A DNA stretch of 64,000 bases from Pseudomonas mosselii. GTDB taxonomy: Bacteria; Pseudomonadota; Gammaproteobacteria; Pseudomonadales; Pseudomonadaceae. Below are positions 1 through 8,565 of this stretch, piece after piece. The stretch lies in contig NZ_VAUO01000005.1 in assembly GCF_005796105.1 (NCBI RefSeq), positions 62,001-126,000 of the forward strand, given 5' to 3'. Position numbers and translations under genes: made by a program. The notes beneath the pieces were generated by a model. That model was not told where the DNA came from, ran no database searches, and saw only the letters and a list, made by a program, of their open reading frames with translations. The first letter of the stretch is position 1; every line of letters starts with the position of its first letter.

Positions 1-86
1 GCATTCGCCAGGGTGGCGCTTGATTGTCCGCTTGTGGTCGCTGGCGGACACTGCCAGGCATCCTTTCCTTGCCTGGAGCACAGTCG

Positions 87-995
87 ATGAGCGAACCGGT
101 ACGTCTTGAAGATCGAGTGGTGGTGGTCACCGGTGCCGGTGGTGGCCTGGGGCGGGCCCATGCGCTGCTGTTCGCCGCGCACGGCGCGCAGGTGGTAGTC
201 AACGACCTGGGTGGCTCGACCTTTGGCGAGGGCGCCAGCGTATCGGCCGCCGACCGGGTGGTACAAGAGATCCGCGCGGCCGGTGGCACCGCCGTGGCCA
301 ACCACGACTCGGTCACCGATGGCGCGCGTATCGTCGAGCAGGCGCTGGACAGCTTTGGGCGTGTCGATGTGCTGGTGAACAACGCTGGCATCCTGCGCGA
401 CAAGACCTTCCACAAGATGGACGACAGCGACTGGGAGCAGGTCTACCAGGTGCATGTCGAAGGCGCCTACAAAGTCACCCATGCCGCTTGGCCACACCTG
501 CGTGCGCAGAACTGGGGGCGGGTGATTTTCACCGCCTCGACCTCGGGTATCTACGGCAACTTCGGCCAGGCCAACTACAGCATGGCCAAGCTCGGCCTCT
601 ATGGGCTGACCCGCACCTTGGCCATCGAAGGTCGCCGGAACGGCATTTTGGTCAACGCCATTGCCCCGACTGGCGGTACGCGCATGACCGAGGGCTTGAT
701 TCCTGCACAGGTGTTCGAGCGGCTTAAGCCCGAATTGGTCAGCCCGCTGGTGGTCTACCTGGGCAGCGAGCAGTGCCAGGACAGCGGCGCGTTGTTCGAG
801 GTCGGCGGCGGCTGGGTGGGCAAGGTGCGCTGGGAGCGCAGCCTGGGGGTCGGGTTCGATCCGCGTGAAGGCTTCACGCCGGAGCAGGTGGCGCAGAACT
901 GGGCGCGTATCGGTGATTTCGACGGCGCCGTGCACCCCGATGACAGCGTGCAGGCATTGCAGCAGATGATGGAGAACCTACAGCGCCATGCGTAG
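87..995 (+). CDS. SDR-family 3-hydroxyacyl-CoA dehydrogenase-like oxidoreductase
   Basis: A 302-aa classical short-chain dehydrogenase. The Rossmann motif TGAGGGLG is at residues 15-22, NNAG near residue 99, a catalytic serine in TASTSG, and the YSMAK pair (Tyr-x3-Lys). The stretch VVNDLGG followed by GEGASVSAADRVV is typical of the dehydrogenase domain of peroxisomal multifunctional enzyme 2, so an NAD-dependent 3-hydroxyacyl-CoA dehydrogenase role is inferred; the substrate is not shown. The ATG at 87 is chosen over an upstream in-frame ATG at 24 because GGAG at 75-78 lies 8 nt before it and the family begins with this short lead. It lies downstream of hmgR but on the opposite strand and seems unrelated to the hmg pathway. 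Confidence 0.85.
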   Translation: MSEPVRLEDRVVVVTGAGGGLGRAHALLFAAHGAQVVVNDLGGSTFGEGASVSAADRVVQEIRAAGGTAVANHDSVTDGARIVEQALDSFGRVDVLVNNAGILRDKTFHKMDDSDWEQVYQVHVEGAYKVTHAAWPHLRAQNWGRVIFTASTSGIYGNFGQANYSMAKLGLYGLTRTLAIEGRRNGILVNAIAPTGGTRMTEGLIPAQVFERLKPELVSPLVVYLGSEQCQDSGALFEVGGGWVGKVRWERSLGVGFDPREGFTPEQVAQNWARIGDFDGAVHPDDSVQALQQMMENLQRHA

Positions 996-1011
996 GTGTG
1001 CCGACAGGCAT

Positions 1012-1039
1012 AAAAAAGGCCGCTGCAAACGCAGCGGCC
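1012..1039 (-). terminator. Intrinsic terminator (minus strand)
   Basis: A perfect 9-bp stem, GGCCGCTGC against GCAGCGGCC with loop AAAC (1018-1039), is followed in minus-strand sense by six U residues (A-run at 1012-1017 on the plus strand). It is a good terminator for minus-strand RNA from the hmgR side or from the small unit at 1139-1225. For the plus-strand SDR gene it lacks a U-tract. Confidence 0.75.
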
Positions 1040-1138
1040 AATCGAGACGTTAGATCAAGGAGCTTCAAAATCAACGTCGGTGAACCTGGGCGGGCGTGAA
1101 GGGCGAGGGGGAGATGCCCTTCGTGCCGGCCAGTGAGA

Positions 1139-1180
1139 TCAGAATAAGCGCTTGATCCTGTAGGAAAAATACCTACTCAT
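1139..1180 (-). CDS. Possible 13-codon small ORF (MSRYFSYRIKRLF)
   Basis: A very short ORF starts with ATG at 1180-1178 and is preceded by AAAGGTG 6 nt upstream, a good Shine-Dalgarno. It ends at TGA 1139-1141. A TATAGT hexamer at 1225-1220 (minus) could be a -10 box, though I see no good -35 at 17 bp, and a strong intrinsic terminator lies at 1039-1012. Together these look like a compact transcript of about 200 nt. The peptide is basic and aromatic. It could be a small protein, a leader peptide or a chance ORF inside a small RNA. I do not recognise a family. Confidence 0.35.
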   Translation of the reverse strand: MSRYFSYRIKRLF

Positions 1181-1268
1181 GACATTCACCTTTACGTTTC
1201 GGGTAAAAGTGCGGCGGCGACTATAGCCATTCCAGCTGCGCAACAGGCGTAATGCTTTGTAAGGGTTT

Positions 1269-2051
1269 CTAAGGGTTGCCGCTAAATCCCATCCGCCAAC
1301 TGACCGCCTGGGCTGCGGCCAGCAGGCGCTCGGCTGCCGGGCCGTGTGCGTCGGCATGGAAGATCGAGGTTGGCCCGACCACGGTCATCACCGCGGCAAT
1401 CTGCCCCATGGCATTGAATACCGGCGCCGACAGGGCATCGACCCCTGGCATCAGCAAGCCATGTACATGGTGCAGGCCGCGTGCGCGGATCTCGGCCAGC
1501 AGCGGTGCATAGTGCTCGGCACGCTGAGCCATGGCCGCCAACTCGCGCGCTTTCAGCTCGGCGGTTTCGCGCTCCGGCAGGTGCGCTGCGAACACCAGGC
1601 CGGTGGACGAACTCAGCAGTGGCAGTACCGAGCCAATCTGCGTCACCACCGTCACCGCGCGCACCGCAGGCTCGATGCTCACCACGGTTGCGCCCTGGTT
1701 ACCCCACACGGCGATGAAGCAGCTTTCGTTGAGGGCGTCGCGCAACGCCGACAGCGGCAGCGCGGCGACTTTCAGCACATCGATGCTGCCCAGCGCCGCC
1801 ATGCCCACGCGCAGCGCCTCTCGGCCCAGGCCGTAATGGTTGGTGGCCGGATCCTGTTCAGCGAAGCCGCTGGCGATCAACGCTTGCAGGTAGCGGTGCA
1901 CCTTGCTGGCCGGCATGTCGACGTGCTCGGCCAGACGCGACAGCGAAGTGGACGGCGAGAGTTCGGCCAGGGCCTTGAGGATGTCGGTGCCGACTTCCGC
2001 CGAGCGGACCTTCTGTTTGCCGTTGTCGGCGCTGCTGCTGGCTTTGCTCAT
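1269..2051 (-). CDS. hmgR: IclR-family regulator of the homogentisate operon
   Basis: A 260-aa IclR-type regulator. A winged helix-turn-helix sits at about residues 18-80 (SLSRLAEHVDMPASKVHRYLQ), followed by the IclR effector-binding domain at about 85-250. It is divergently transcribed from hmgA. In P. putida, HmgR represses the hmg genes and is released by homogentisate; the same role is inferred here from position and family. The shared region contains a 17-bp palindrome at 2117-2133 and a minus-strand promoter of the form TTGCTC-N17-TATAAA. The ATG at 2051 is the first start in the frame. Confidence 0.9.
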   Translation of the reverse strand: MSKASSSADNGKQKVRSAEVGTDILKALAELSPSTSLSRLAEHVDMPASKVHRYLQALIASGFAEQDPATNHYGLGREALRVGMAALGSIDVLKVAALPLSALRDALNESCFIAVWGNQGATVVSIEPAVRAVTVVTQIGSVLPLLSSSTGLVFAAHLPERETAELKARELAAMAQRAEHYAPLLAEIRARGLHHVHGLLMPGVDALSAPVFNAMGQIAAVMTVVGPTSIFHADAHGPAAERLLAAAQAVSWRMGFSGNP

Positions 2052-2087
2052 GGTGAACTTCTGTGTGGGATATTTCGGGTTGGCGCC

Positions 2088-2116
2088 TTTATAGCTTGAC
2101 GCCCACGTGGGAGCAA
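2088..2116 (-). promoter_or_regulatory. Candidate sigma-70 promoter of hmgR
   Basis: Read on the minus strand, TTGCTC (2116-2111) is separated by exactly 17 bp from TATAAA (2093-2088), about 37 bp before the hmgR start codon. It interleaves with the opposing hmgA promoter, so a repressor bound at 2117-2133 could affect both directions. Confidence 0.6.
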
Positions 2117-2124
2117 ATTACGTT
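2096..2124 (+). promoter_or_regulatory. Candidate promoter of hmgABC
   Basis: TTGACG (2096-2101) is followed after 17 bp by TACGTT (2119-2124). The -10 is weak (three of six consensus bases) and lies inside the 17-bp palindrome at 2117-2133, which suits repression by occlusion. Confidence 0.45.
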
Positions 2125-2133
2125 ATTCGTAAT
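2117..2133. promoter_or_regulatory. HmgR operator, 17-bp palindrome
   Basis: ATTACG-TTATT-CGTAAT is a perfect inverted repeat with 6-bp arms and a 5-bp centre, in the hmgR-hmgA intergenic region. Its length matches the 17-bp palindromic HmgR operator reported for P. putida. A further half-like GATTACGATA follows at about 2136-2145. Confidence 0.75.
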
Positions 2134-2249
2134 CTGATTACGATAAAAACAATGCAGACGCGCTGCCAGCCTGGGCCCATTCGGGGTTGTACAGGGTTGG
2201 GCTTTGCAGCCAGCTGCCCGCAGAGGCTCCCCGCAGCCCGGAGGCACCG

Positions 2250-3551
2250 ATGACCCGCAGTACCCCTTGTGAACTCGCCTACCTGAGCGGCTTTGGCAAC
2301 GAATTTGCCAGCGAAGCCCTGCCCGGCGCCCTGCCGGTGGGGCAGAACTCGCCACAAAAGGCGCCCTACGGCCTGTACGCCGAACTGCTCTCGGGCACCG
2401 CATTCACCATGGCCCGCAGCGAATTGCGACGCACCTGGCTGTACCGCATTCGCCCCTCGGCGCTGCACCCGCGTTTCGAGCGCCTGGCCCATCAGCCCCT
2501 GAGCGGCGCCCTGGGGCCTGCCAACCCCAATCGCCTGCGCTGGAATCCGCAACCCATGCCGGCCGAGCCCACCGACTTCATCGAAGGCTGGGTGCCGATG
2601 GTGGCCAACGCCCCGGCGGACAAGCCGGCCGGCGTAAGCGTGTACATCTACCGGGCCAATCGTTCGATGCAGCGGGTGTTCTTCAACGCCGATGGCGAGT
2701 TGCTGCTGGTGCCGGAGCACGGTCGCCTGCGCATCGCGACCGAACTGGGGGTGCTGCAGGTCGAGCCGCTGGAGATTGCGGTAATCCCTCGGGGCATGAA
2801 GTTTCGCGTGGAGTTGCTCGACAGCCAGGCGCGTGGCTACCTCGCCGAGAACCACGGCGCGCCGCTGCGCCTGCCAGACCTGGGCCCGATCGGCAGCAAC
2901 GGCCTGGCCAACCCGCGCGATTTCCTCACCCCTGTCGCCCACTACGAAGAGGCCAGCGGCCCTGTGCAACTGGTGCAGAAGTTTTTGGGCGAGCACTGGG
3001 CTTGCGAGTTGTCGCACTCGCCCTTGGACGTGGTCGCCTGGCATGGCAGCAACGTGCCGTACAAGTACGACCTGCGCCGTTTCAACACCCTTGGCACGGT
3101 CAGCTTCGACCATCCCGATCCGTCGATTTTCACCGTGTTGACCTCACCCAGCAGTGTGCATGGCCTGGCCAACATGGATTTCGTGATCTTCCCGCCGCGC
3201 TGGATGGTGGCCGAGAACACGTTCCGGCCACCGTGGTTCCACCGCAACCTGATGAACGAGTTCATGGGCCTGATCCAGGGCGCCTACGATGCCAAGGCCG
3301 AAGGTTTCCTGCCGGGCGGCGCCTCGTTGCATGGCGTGATGAGTGCCCACGGCCCGGACGCCGAAACGTGCGACAAGGCCATCGCCGCCGACCTCGCACC
3401 GCACAAGATCGACAACACCATGGCCTTCATGTTCGAGACCAGCCAGGTGTTGCGTGCGAGTCAGCAGGCTTTGGACAGCCCACAGTTGCAAGCCGATTAC
3501 GACAGTTGCTGGGCGAGCCTGCCGAGCACCTTCAACCCGAACTGGAGATGA
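2250..3551 (+). CDS. hmgA: Homogentisate 1,2-dioxygenase
   Basis: The 433-aa Fe(II) enzyme opens the homogentisate ring to maleylacetoacetate in phenylalanine and tyrosine breakdown. The iron ligands are visible as His331 and Glu337 ([12 protein letters not shown]) and His367 (MSAHGPD), and the family start [19 protein letters not shown] is intact. The ATG at 2250 is preferred to an upstream ATG at 2187 because GGAGG at 2240-2244 lies 5 nt before it and the length then matches the family. It is the first gene of a tight operon, with hmgB starting 3 nt after its stop. Control by HmgR is inferred from the operator upstream. Confidence 0.97.
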   Translation: MTRSTPCELAYLSGFGNEFASEALPGALPVGQNSPQKAPYGLYAELLSGTAFTMARSELRRTWLYRIRPSALHPRFERLAHQPLSGALGPANPNRLRWNPQPMPAEPTDFIEGWVPMVANAPADKPAGVSVYIYRANRSMQRVFFNADGELLLVPEHGRLRIATELGVLQVEPLEIAVIPRGMKFRVELLDSQARGYLAENHGAPLRLPDLGPIGSNGLANPRDFLTPVAHYEEASGPVQLVQKFLGEHWACELSHSPLDVVAWHGSNVPYKYDLRRFNTLGTVSFDHPDPSIFTVLTSPSSVHGLANMDFVIFPPRWMVAENTFRPPWFHRNLMNEFMGLIQGAYDAKAEGFLPGGASLHGVMSAHGPDAETCDKAIAADLAPHKIDNTMAFMFETSQVLRASQQALDSPQLQADYDSCWASLPSTFNPNWR

Positions 3552-3554
3552 CCG

Positions 3555-4847
3555 ATGACCCCCACACCCCTTGCCCTTAGCTGGGTTACGCACGCCAACG
3601 GGCACCGCGACTTTCCGCTGCAGAACCTGCCGCTCGGCATCTTCAGCCGTCCGGGGCAGGCACCGCGTTGTGGCGTGGCCATTGGTGAGGCCACCCTGGA
3701 TATCGAGGCCGTGCTGGCCGCTGGCCTGTTCGACGGTGCCGCCAAGGCCGCCGCCGAAGCCACCCGAGGCGGTGCGCTGAATGCCTTCTTCGCGCTCGGC
3801 CGTCCGGCCCGCGTCGCGTTGCGCGAACGTCTGCTGGCGTTGCTTGGCGAGGACAGCGAGCACCAGCAGGTGCTGGCGCCGCTGTTGTACCCGGCCAGCG
3901 AATGCCACATGCACCTGCCGGCCAAGGTCGGCGACTACACCGATTTCTACGTGGGCATCCAGCACGCGACCAACGTCGGCAAGCTGTTCCGCCCGGACAA
4001 CCCCTTGTTGCCCAACTACAAGTACGTGCCCATCGGCTACCATGGCCGCGCTTCCACCTTGCGTCCGTCAGGCACCGACGTACGCCGTCCCAAGGGCCAG
4101 ACCTTGCCTGCCGGGCAGAGCGAGCCAAGCTTCGGCCCGTGCGCGCGGCTGGACTATGAACTGGAACTGGGGATCTGGATTGGCCAGGGCAATGAGATGG
4201 GTCAGGCCATCCCGATTGGCGAGGCTGACACGCACCTGGCTGGCCTGTGCCTGCTCAACGATTGGTCGGCGCGGGATATCCAGGCGTGGGAATACCAGCC
4301 GCTCGGCCCGTTTCTGTCTAAGAGCTTCATCACTAGCCTGTCCCCCTGGGTGGTGACTGCCGAGGCGCTGGCGCCGTTCCGTTGCGCCCAGCCACCGCGT
4401 CCCGACGGGGACCCGCAGCCGTTGCCCTACCTGCTCGATGCCCGTGATCAGGCCAACGGCGCCTTCGACATCGAGTTGGAGGTGCTGCTGCTGACCGCGC
4501 GCATGCGCGAGCAGCAACTGCCCGCGCACCGCCTGGGATTGAGCAATACCTTGAACATGTACTGGACCGTGGCGCAGTTGATCGCCCACCACAGTGTCAA
4601 TGGCTGCGCGTTGCAGCCGGGCGACTTGTTCGGTTCCGGCACCTTGTCCGGTGCCAGCGCCGATTCGTTCGGCAGCCTGCTGGAGATCACCGAAGGCGGC
4701 AAGCATCCGGTCGAGCTGGCCAGTGGCGAGGTACGCAGGTTCCTCGAAGACGGCGACGAGATCATCCTGCGCGCCCGTTGCGTGCGTGAAGGGGTGGCCA
4801 GCATCGGCTTTGGCGAGTGTCGCGGCACGGTCGTCGCGGCGAACTGA
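3555..4847 (+). CDS. hmgB: Fumarylacetoacetase
   Basis: The 430-aa hydrolase cleaves fumarylacetoacetate to fumarate and acetoacetate, the last step of the pathway. Family motifs include DYTDFYVGIQHATNVGKLFR (catalytic His and metal Asp), the acidic metal ligands in LDYELELGIWIG, and NDWSARDIQAWEYQPLGPF. It is also called fahA. It starts 3 nt after hmgA, using GGAG within the hmgA tail, and is followed 13 nt later by hmgC, so the three genes should be co-transcribed and induced by homogentisate. Confidence 0.97.
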   Translation: MTPTPLALSWVTHANGHRDFPLQNLPLGIFSRPGQAPRCGVAIGEATLDIEAVLAAGLFDGAAKAAAEATRGGALNAFFALGRPARVALRERLLALLGEDSEHQQVLAPLLYPASECHMHLPAKVGDYTDFYVGIQHATNVGKLFRPDNPLLPNYKYVPIGYHGRASTLRPSGTDVRRPKGQTLPAGQSEPSFGPCARLDYELELGIWIGQGNEMGQAIPIGEADTHLAGLCLLNDWSARDIQAWEYQPLGPFLSKSFITSLSPWVVTAEALAPFRCAQPPRPDGDPQPLPYLLDARDQANGAFDIELEVLLLTARMREQQLPAHRLGLSNTLNMYWTVAQLIAHHSVNGCALQPGDLFGSGTLSGASADSFGSLLEITEGGKHPVELASGEVRRFLEDGDEIILRARCVREGVASIGFGECRGTVVAAN

Positions 4848-4860
4848 GGAGGGCAGGGCG

Positions 4861-5493
4861 ATGGAGCTGTTCGGCTATTACCGTTCCACCTCATCGTACC
4901 GGGTGCGCATCGCCCTGGCGCTCAAAGGCCTGGATTACCAGGCAGTGCCGGTGAACCTGCTCAAAGGCGAGCAGCACGCGGCCGACTACGTGGCGTTCAA
5001 CCCCCAGGGGCGCGTGCCGGCGTTGCGTCTGGACAGCGGTGAGCGGCTGCTGCAATCGCCGGCGATCATCGAGTACCTCGAAGAGGTGTATCCCCAGCCT
5101 GCGCTGCTGCCAAGCCGCAGCGAGGCACGGGCCAAGGTACGCGGTGTGGCGGCGATCATCGGTTGCGACGTGCACCCACTGCACAACGTCAGCGTGCTCA
5201 ACCAACTGCGTCAGTGGGGGCATGCTGAGGGGCAGGTCAACCAGTGGATCAGCCACTGGATTGGCCTGGGACTGGCGGCGGTGGAGCAGTTGATCGGTGA
5301 CCAGGGCTTCTGCTTTGGCGACGCGCCGGGGCTGGCGGATGTCTATCTGATTCCGCAGGTGTATGCGGCTCAGCGCTTCAACGTCGACATGAGCGACTAC
5401 CCGCGTATTCGCCGGGTCGTGGCCCTGGCCGAGGTGCATCCGGCCTTCGCCCAAGCGCATCCTGCACGCCAGGCGGATGCACCGGTTCAGTGA
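4861..5493 (+). CDS. hmgC: Maleylacetoacetate isomerase (zeta-class GST)
   Basis: A 210-aa zeta-class glutathione S-transferase that isomerises maleylacetoacetate to fumarylacetoacetate using glutathione. The active-site stretch YYRSTSSYRVRIALALKGL is at the N-terminus, an S-S-x-R variant of the zeta motif, and the LLQSPAIIEYLEE glutathione-site motif follows. The ATG at 4861 has a strong GAGGAGGG just upstream; the same frame is open earlier but lies inside hmgB. It is the last gene of the hmg operon and overlaps the convergent SirB1-like gene by 7 bp. Also known as maiA. Confidence 0.95.
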   Translation: MELFGYYRSTSSYRVRIALALKGLDYQAVPVNLLKGEQHAADYVAFNPQGRVPALRLDSGERLLQSPAIIEYLEEVYPQPALLPSRSEARAKVRGVAAIIGCDVHPLHNVSVLNQLRQWGHAEGQVNQWISHWIGLGLAAVEQLIGDQGFCFGDAPGLADVYLIPQVYAAQRFNVDMSDYPRIRRVVALAEVHPAFAQAHPARQADAPVQ

Positions 5494-6293
5494 AGCGAGC
5501 GCTTGTCCGACGGCAGTTGTCCGAGGCGCTCGCTCAGTTTCACCCGCTGCGCTGGGTCGTCAGTGAGCAGTAACGCATGCTCCAGGTCGAAACGTTCGGC
5601 CTGGGGGCATTCGAGCTGCTGGTACAGGGTGGCGCGGGCCAGGTAGTCGCTGACCTGCACCGGCCCCAACTGCATGACCCGCTCGGCGTCCACCAGCGCG
5701 GCCAGGGCGTTGTCGTTACTGCTGTGCAACTGGCGCAGGTTACGTGACAGGCGTTGGAGCATCTGCCGCGCGCTGGCGCTGCGCATGTGCTCGGCGCTCA
5801 GCTGCATCTTTGCGCCGTACTGGCGGGCCAGCAGTTCACGGCAGTCGGCAGGGTATAGGCGGCGCCCGCCACAGGGATCGAGCAAGTGATCGGCGCCGGG
5901 CACGCGCAGCAGGAAGTGTCCTGGGAAGTTGACCCCTTCCAGTGGAATCGATAGGCGTTGCGCCAACTCCATCGCCAGGATGGCCAGCACCAGCGGTTGG
6001 CCACGGCGGCGTTGCAGCACTTTGTCCATCAATGCCGCTTGCGGGCGCAGTGGCAGGTACTCGTCCTGCTGGAAGCCCAAGGCATTGAGCTGGCGCAGCA
6101 ATGGTTGGGCCAGCTCGCTCAGCGGCAGCATGGGCAGGCGGGTACTGATCTCGCGTTGCAAGGCGTGCACTTGGTTGAGGCAGGCGCTGAGGTCGACGCT
6201 GCGGTCATGCTCGGTGGCGATGCACAGCGCCGCTTCCAGCAGGGCGACCGGCTCGCGATCCAGGCAGGCCAGGCAGGCTTGGCGTGGGTTCAT
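5487..6293 (-). CDS. SirB1-family transglutaminase-like protein
   Basis: A 268-aa SirB1-type protein. A transglutaminase-like fold occupies about residues 60-170 (QRRRGQPLVLAILAMELAQRL, VNFPGHFLLRVPG, LLDPCGGRRLYPADC), and a TPR-like helical tail follows (residues about 190-260). Family members lack proven enzymatic activity. The motif GHFLLRV is conserved, but no catalytic claim is made. GGAGAG lies just before the ATG. It is convergent with the hmg operon and overlaps hmgC by 7 bp. Confidence 0.8.
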   Translation of the reverse strand: MNPRQACLACLDREPVALLEAALCIATEHDRSVDLSACLNQVHALQREISTRLPMLPLSELAQPLLRQLNALGFQQDEYLPLRPQAALMDKVLQRRRGQPLVLAILAMELAQRLSIPLEGVNFPGHFLLRVPGADHLLDPCGGRRLYPADCRELLARQYGAKMQLSAEHMRSASARQMLQRLSRNLRQLHSSNDNALAALVDAERVMQLGPVQVSDYLARATLYQQLECPQAERFDLEHALLLTDDPAQRVKLSERLGQLPSDKRSLH

Positions 6294-6416
6294 GGGGACT
6301 CTCCGTCACGCTTGTACTTTTAGCCCCAGTGCAGGTTTTCGTCCAGTGGTCTGCCCAGGCCGCGCTCGACCGGCGCGTGCCTATACTGGATGCAGCACCT
6401 TCCGGGGAGCACGTCG

Positions 6417-7436
6417 ATGTTCGCGCTCATGCAAAGTACCCGCACCCAGTCGCTGCACCTGTTCATCGACCCGCCGACCGGGTTGAAGGCCGTAGTGGCG
6501 ATCCACAGTGACCAGCTGGGACCTGCGCTGGGTGGTTGCCGCTACCTGCCGTATGCCGATGATGAAAGCGCGGTAAACGATGCCATCCATCTCGCCCAGG
6601 GCATGAGCTACAAGGCCGCGTTGGCCGGGTTGGCGCTGGGCGGTGGCAAGGCGGTGATCATGCGCAATGCGCATGTCGAGAACCGCGCCGCGTTGTTCGA
6701 AGCCTTCGGGCGTTTCGTCGACAGCTTGCAAGGGCGTTTCATCACGGCAGTGGACAGCGGCACCTCGACGCAGGACATGGACTGCATCGCCCAATCGACT
6801 CCGCATGTCACCAGCACCACGGCCTCGGGCGATCCTTCACCGCATGCGGCAATGGGCGTGTTCGCCGGCATACGCGCAACCTCGATGGCCCGCCTGGGCA
6901 GCGACAATCTCGAAGGTTTGCGGGTCGCGGTCCAGGGCTTGGGCAATGTGGGATATGCCCTGGCCGAACAGCTGCATGCGGCGGGGGCCGAGCTGCTGGT
7001 GAGTGATCTGGACGCTGGCAAGGTGCGCCTTGCCGTGGAGCAATTTGGCGCTCAACCGGTGGCCAATGAGGCGCTGACCAGTACCCCATGCGATATTTTC
7101 GCGCCTTGCGGCGTGGGACCGGTACTCAATGGCCAGAGCGTGATGCAGCTACGTTGTGCGGCGGTAGCCGGTGCGGCGAATCATCAATTGACTCAGTTGC
7201 AGGTGGCTGATCAGTTGGAGAAGCGCGGCATCTTGTATGCGCCGGACTATGTGATCAATGCCGGTGGGTTGATTTATGTGGCGCTGACCCACCGTGGCGC
7301 GGACCTTGGCACCATAACCGCCCACCTCGCGCGTATCCCCAGCCGTTTGACCGAAGTGTTCGCGCATGCGCAGGCTGAAAAGCGTTCACCGGCACGGGTG
7401 GCGCAAATGCTAGCCGAGCGCTTGCTGTACGGGTGA
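6417..7436 (+). CDS. ldh: Leucine dehydrogenase (Glu/Leu/Phe/Val dehydrogenase family)
   Basis: A 339-aa NAD-dependent amino-acid dehydrogenase deaminating leucine and other branched-chain amino acids to 2-oxo acids. The substrate-binding glycine and lysine motif GGGKAVI, LGGCRYLPYADDESAV near the N-terminus, the Rossmann motif VQGLGNVGYALAEQL, and APDYVINAGGLI are all present. The ATG at 6417 is preceded by GGGGAG at about 6404-6409, and a TATACT hexamer at 6382-6387 could serve as a -10 box. An upstream ATG at 6390 lies within the leader. It is a single-gene unit. Confidence 0.92.
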   Translation: MFALMQSTRTQSLHLFIDPPTGLKAVVAIHSDQLGPALGGCRYLPYADDESAVNDAIHLAQGMSYKAALAGLALGGGKAVIMRNAHVENRAALFEAFGRFVDSLQGRFITAVDSGTSTQDMDCIAQSTPHVTSTTASGDPSPHAAMGVFAGIRATSMARLGSDNLEGLRVAVQGLGNVGYALAEQLHAAGAELLVSDLDAGKVRLAVEQFGAQPVANEALTSTPCDIFAPCGVGPVLNGQSVMQLRCAAVAGAANHQLTQLQVADQLEKRGILYAPDYVINAGGLIYVALTHRGADLGTITAHLARIPSRLTEVFAHAQAEKRSPARVAQMLAERLLYG

Positions 7437-7479
7437 GCGGCCTGCTGCCTTGATGGCAGGCCTGGCCTGCCCAGGGTAA

Positions 7480-7743
7480 TCACTGCGCCGCGTCACCTTC
7501 GAGCAGTTCTGCCAGTGCATCCGGCTGGCTCTTGAACGCCCGCGCGAACACATCGCGGTTCTTGGCCATGTAGATCCCCGCTTCCTCGACCTGTTGCTCG
7601 CTCAACGACGGCACGGCCTTATGCAGCACTTCGGCCAGGCGTTCGGCCAGTTCGAGCATCTTGTCGTGACGGTCTGCTTCGGCCTTATCCATGAACAAGC
7701 GCTCCGGGTCGCGGCTGCTGCGGTACACCACTTCGACGGCCAT
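7480..7743 (-). CDS. yebG: YebG-family SOS-regulated protein
   Basis: An 87-aa YebG-type protein: MAVEVVYRSSRDPERLF at the start, then KAEADRHDKMLELAERL and a helical C-terminal half ending acidic. YebG is a DNA-damage-inducible protein of unclear biochemical role. SOS control is supported here by a LexA-type box at 7783-7798, 40 bp before the start codon. GAGGTGATGA precedes the ATG. It is a monocistronic unit diverging from the PsiE-family gene. Confidence 0.9.
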   Translation of the reverse strand: MAVEVVYRSSRDPERLFMDKAEADRHDKMLELAERLAEVLHKAVPSLSEQQVEEAGIYMAKNRDVFARAFKSQPDALAELLEGDAAQ

Positions 7744-7782
7744 TCATCACCTCTGTGCCTTTTTGCTGGTTGGGGTCTTTGA

Positions 7783-7798
7783 CTGTGTTTTTATACAG
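7783..7798. promoter_or_regulatory. LexA (SOS) box upstream of yebG
   Basis: CTGT-N8-ACAG with centre GTTTTTAT fits the gamma-proteobacterial LexA consensus, including the T/A-rich core. It lies 40 bp upstream of the yebG start, where bound LexA would cover the promoter. Confidence 0.85.
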
Positions 7799-7984
7799 TA
7801 CATGGGCAAGCCATCGCAGTGCAACCACCATGATGGCCATCTGTGCAGAAAAACAGCCTGGCACACAGGTGTCCTGCGGCAATCGGCCATCTTCCAAGGC
7901 AGGGGGCTTGGCCCTTTAACTGCATGGCACAAGCGTCATGTACGCCATTCATCATCCTTCTGTCGTATCGGGGAATCGAACATC

Positions 7985-8455
7985 GTGAACACAAAATGGG
8001 CAGACAAACTGCGCAAGGGCCTGCACGGCTCGGCCGACTCGCTGGGTAATCTGTGCGTGGAGGCCTTCCACTACCTGGCGTTGTTCGGGATTGGCGCGAT
8101 CACTGCCTATGCGGCCGTGGCGACCTTCATCGACATGCTGAGCAAGGGCGGGATCAGTGTCGATGACATCCTGCTGCTGTTCATCTACCTGGAGCTTGGG
8201 GCGATGGTGGGGATCTACTTCAAGACCAACCATATGCCGATCCGCTTTCTGCTGTATGTGGCCATCACCGCGCTGACCCGCCTGCTGATCGGCGATGTCT
8301 CGCACCACAAGGCCCCTGACGTGGGCCTTCTGTACGTGTGTGGCGGTATTCTGTTGCTGGCGTTCGCCATCTTGGTGGTGCGCTATGCCTCGTACCGCTA
8401 CCCCTCGACCAAGGTGCTGGACGCCAACGGCAAGCAAGTCGATGAGAGCAAGTGA
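7985..8455 (+). CDS. PsiE-family inner-membrane protein
   Basis: A 156-aa phosphate-starvation-inducible-E-like membrane protein with four hydrophobic segments (about residues 28-48, 60-80, 90-105 and 115-135). The motif IYLELGAMVGIYFKTNHMPIRFLLYVAITALTR (split across helices) is typical. Its function is unknown. I place the start at GTG 7985 because GGGGA lies about 10 nt upstream and the protein then begins with the usual short basic lead before the first helix. The frame stays open upstream to 7691, but that part is low-complexity and overlaps the LexA region. No Pho box was recognised. Confidence 0.75.
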   Translation: MNTKWADKLRKGLHGSADSLGNLCVEAFHYLALFGIGAITAYAAVATFIDMLSKGGISVDDILLLFIYLELGAMVGIYFKTNHMPIRFLLYVAITALTRLLIGDVSHHKAPDVGLLYVCGGILLLAFAILVVRYASYRYPSTKVLDANGKQVDESK

Positions 8456-8565
8456 GGTGGTGAATAGGTAGTGCACTTGCAGGCGAGGGTGGCTGTTCAA
8501 TGGCCGCTGGCAGCGGGGTTTCATCGCGACAGGTGTCGTGAGCCCTGCTGCGGCCAGGAGACACT

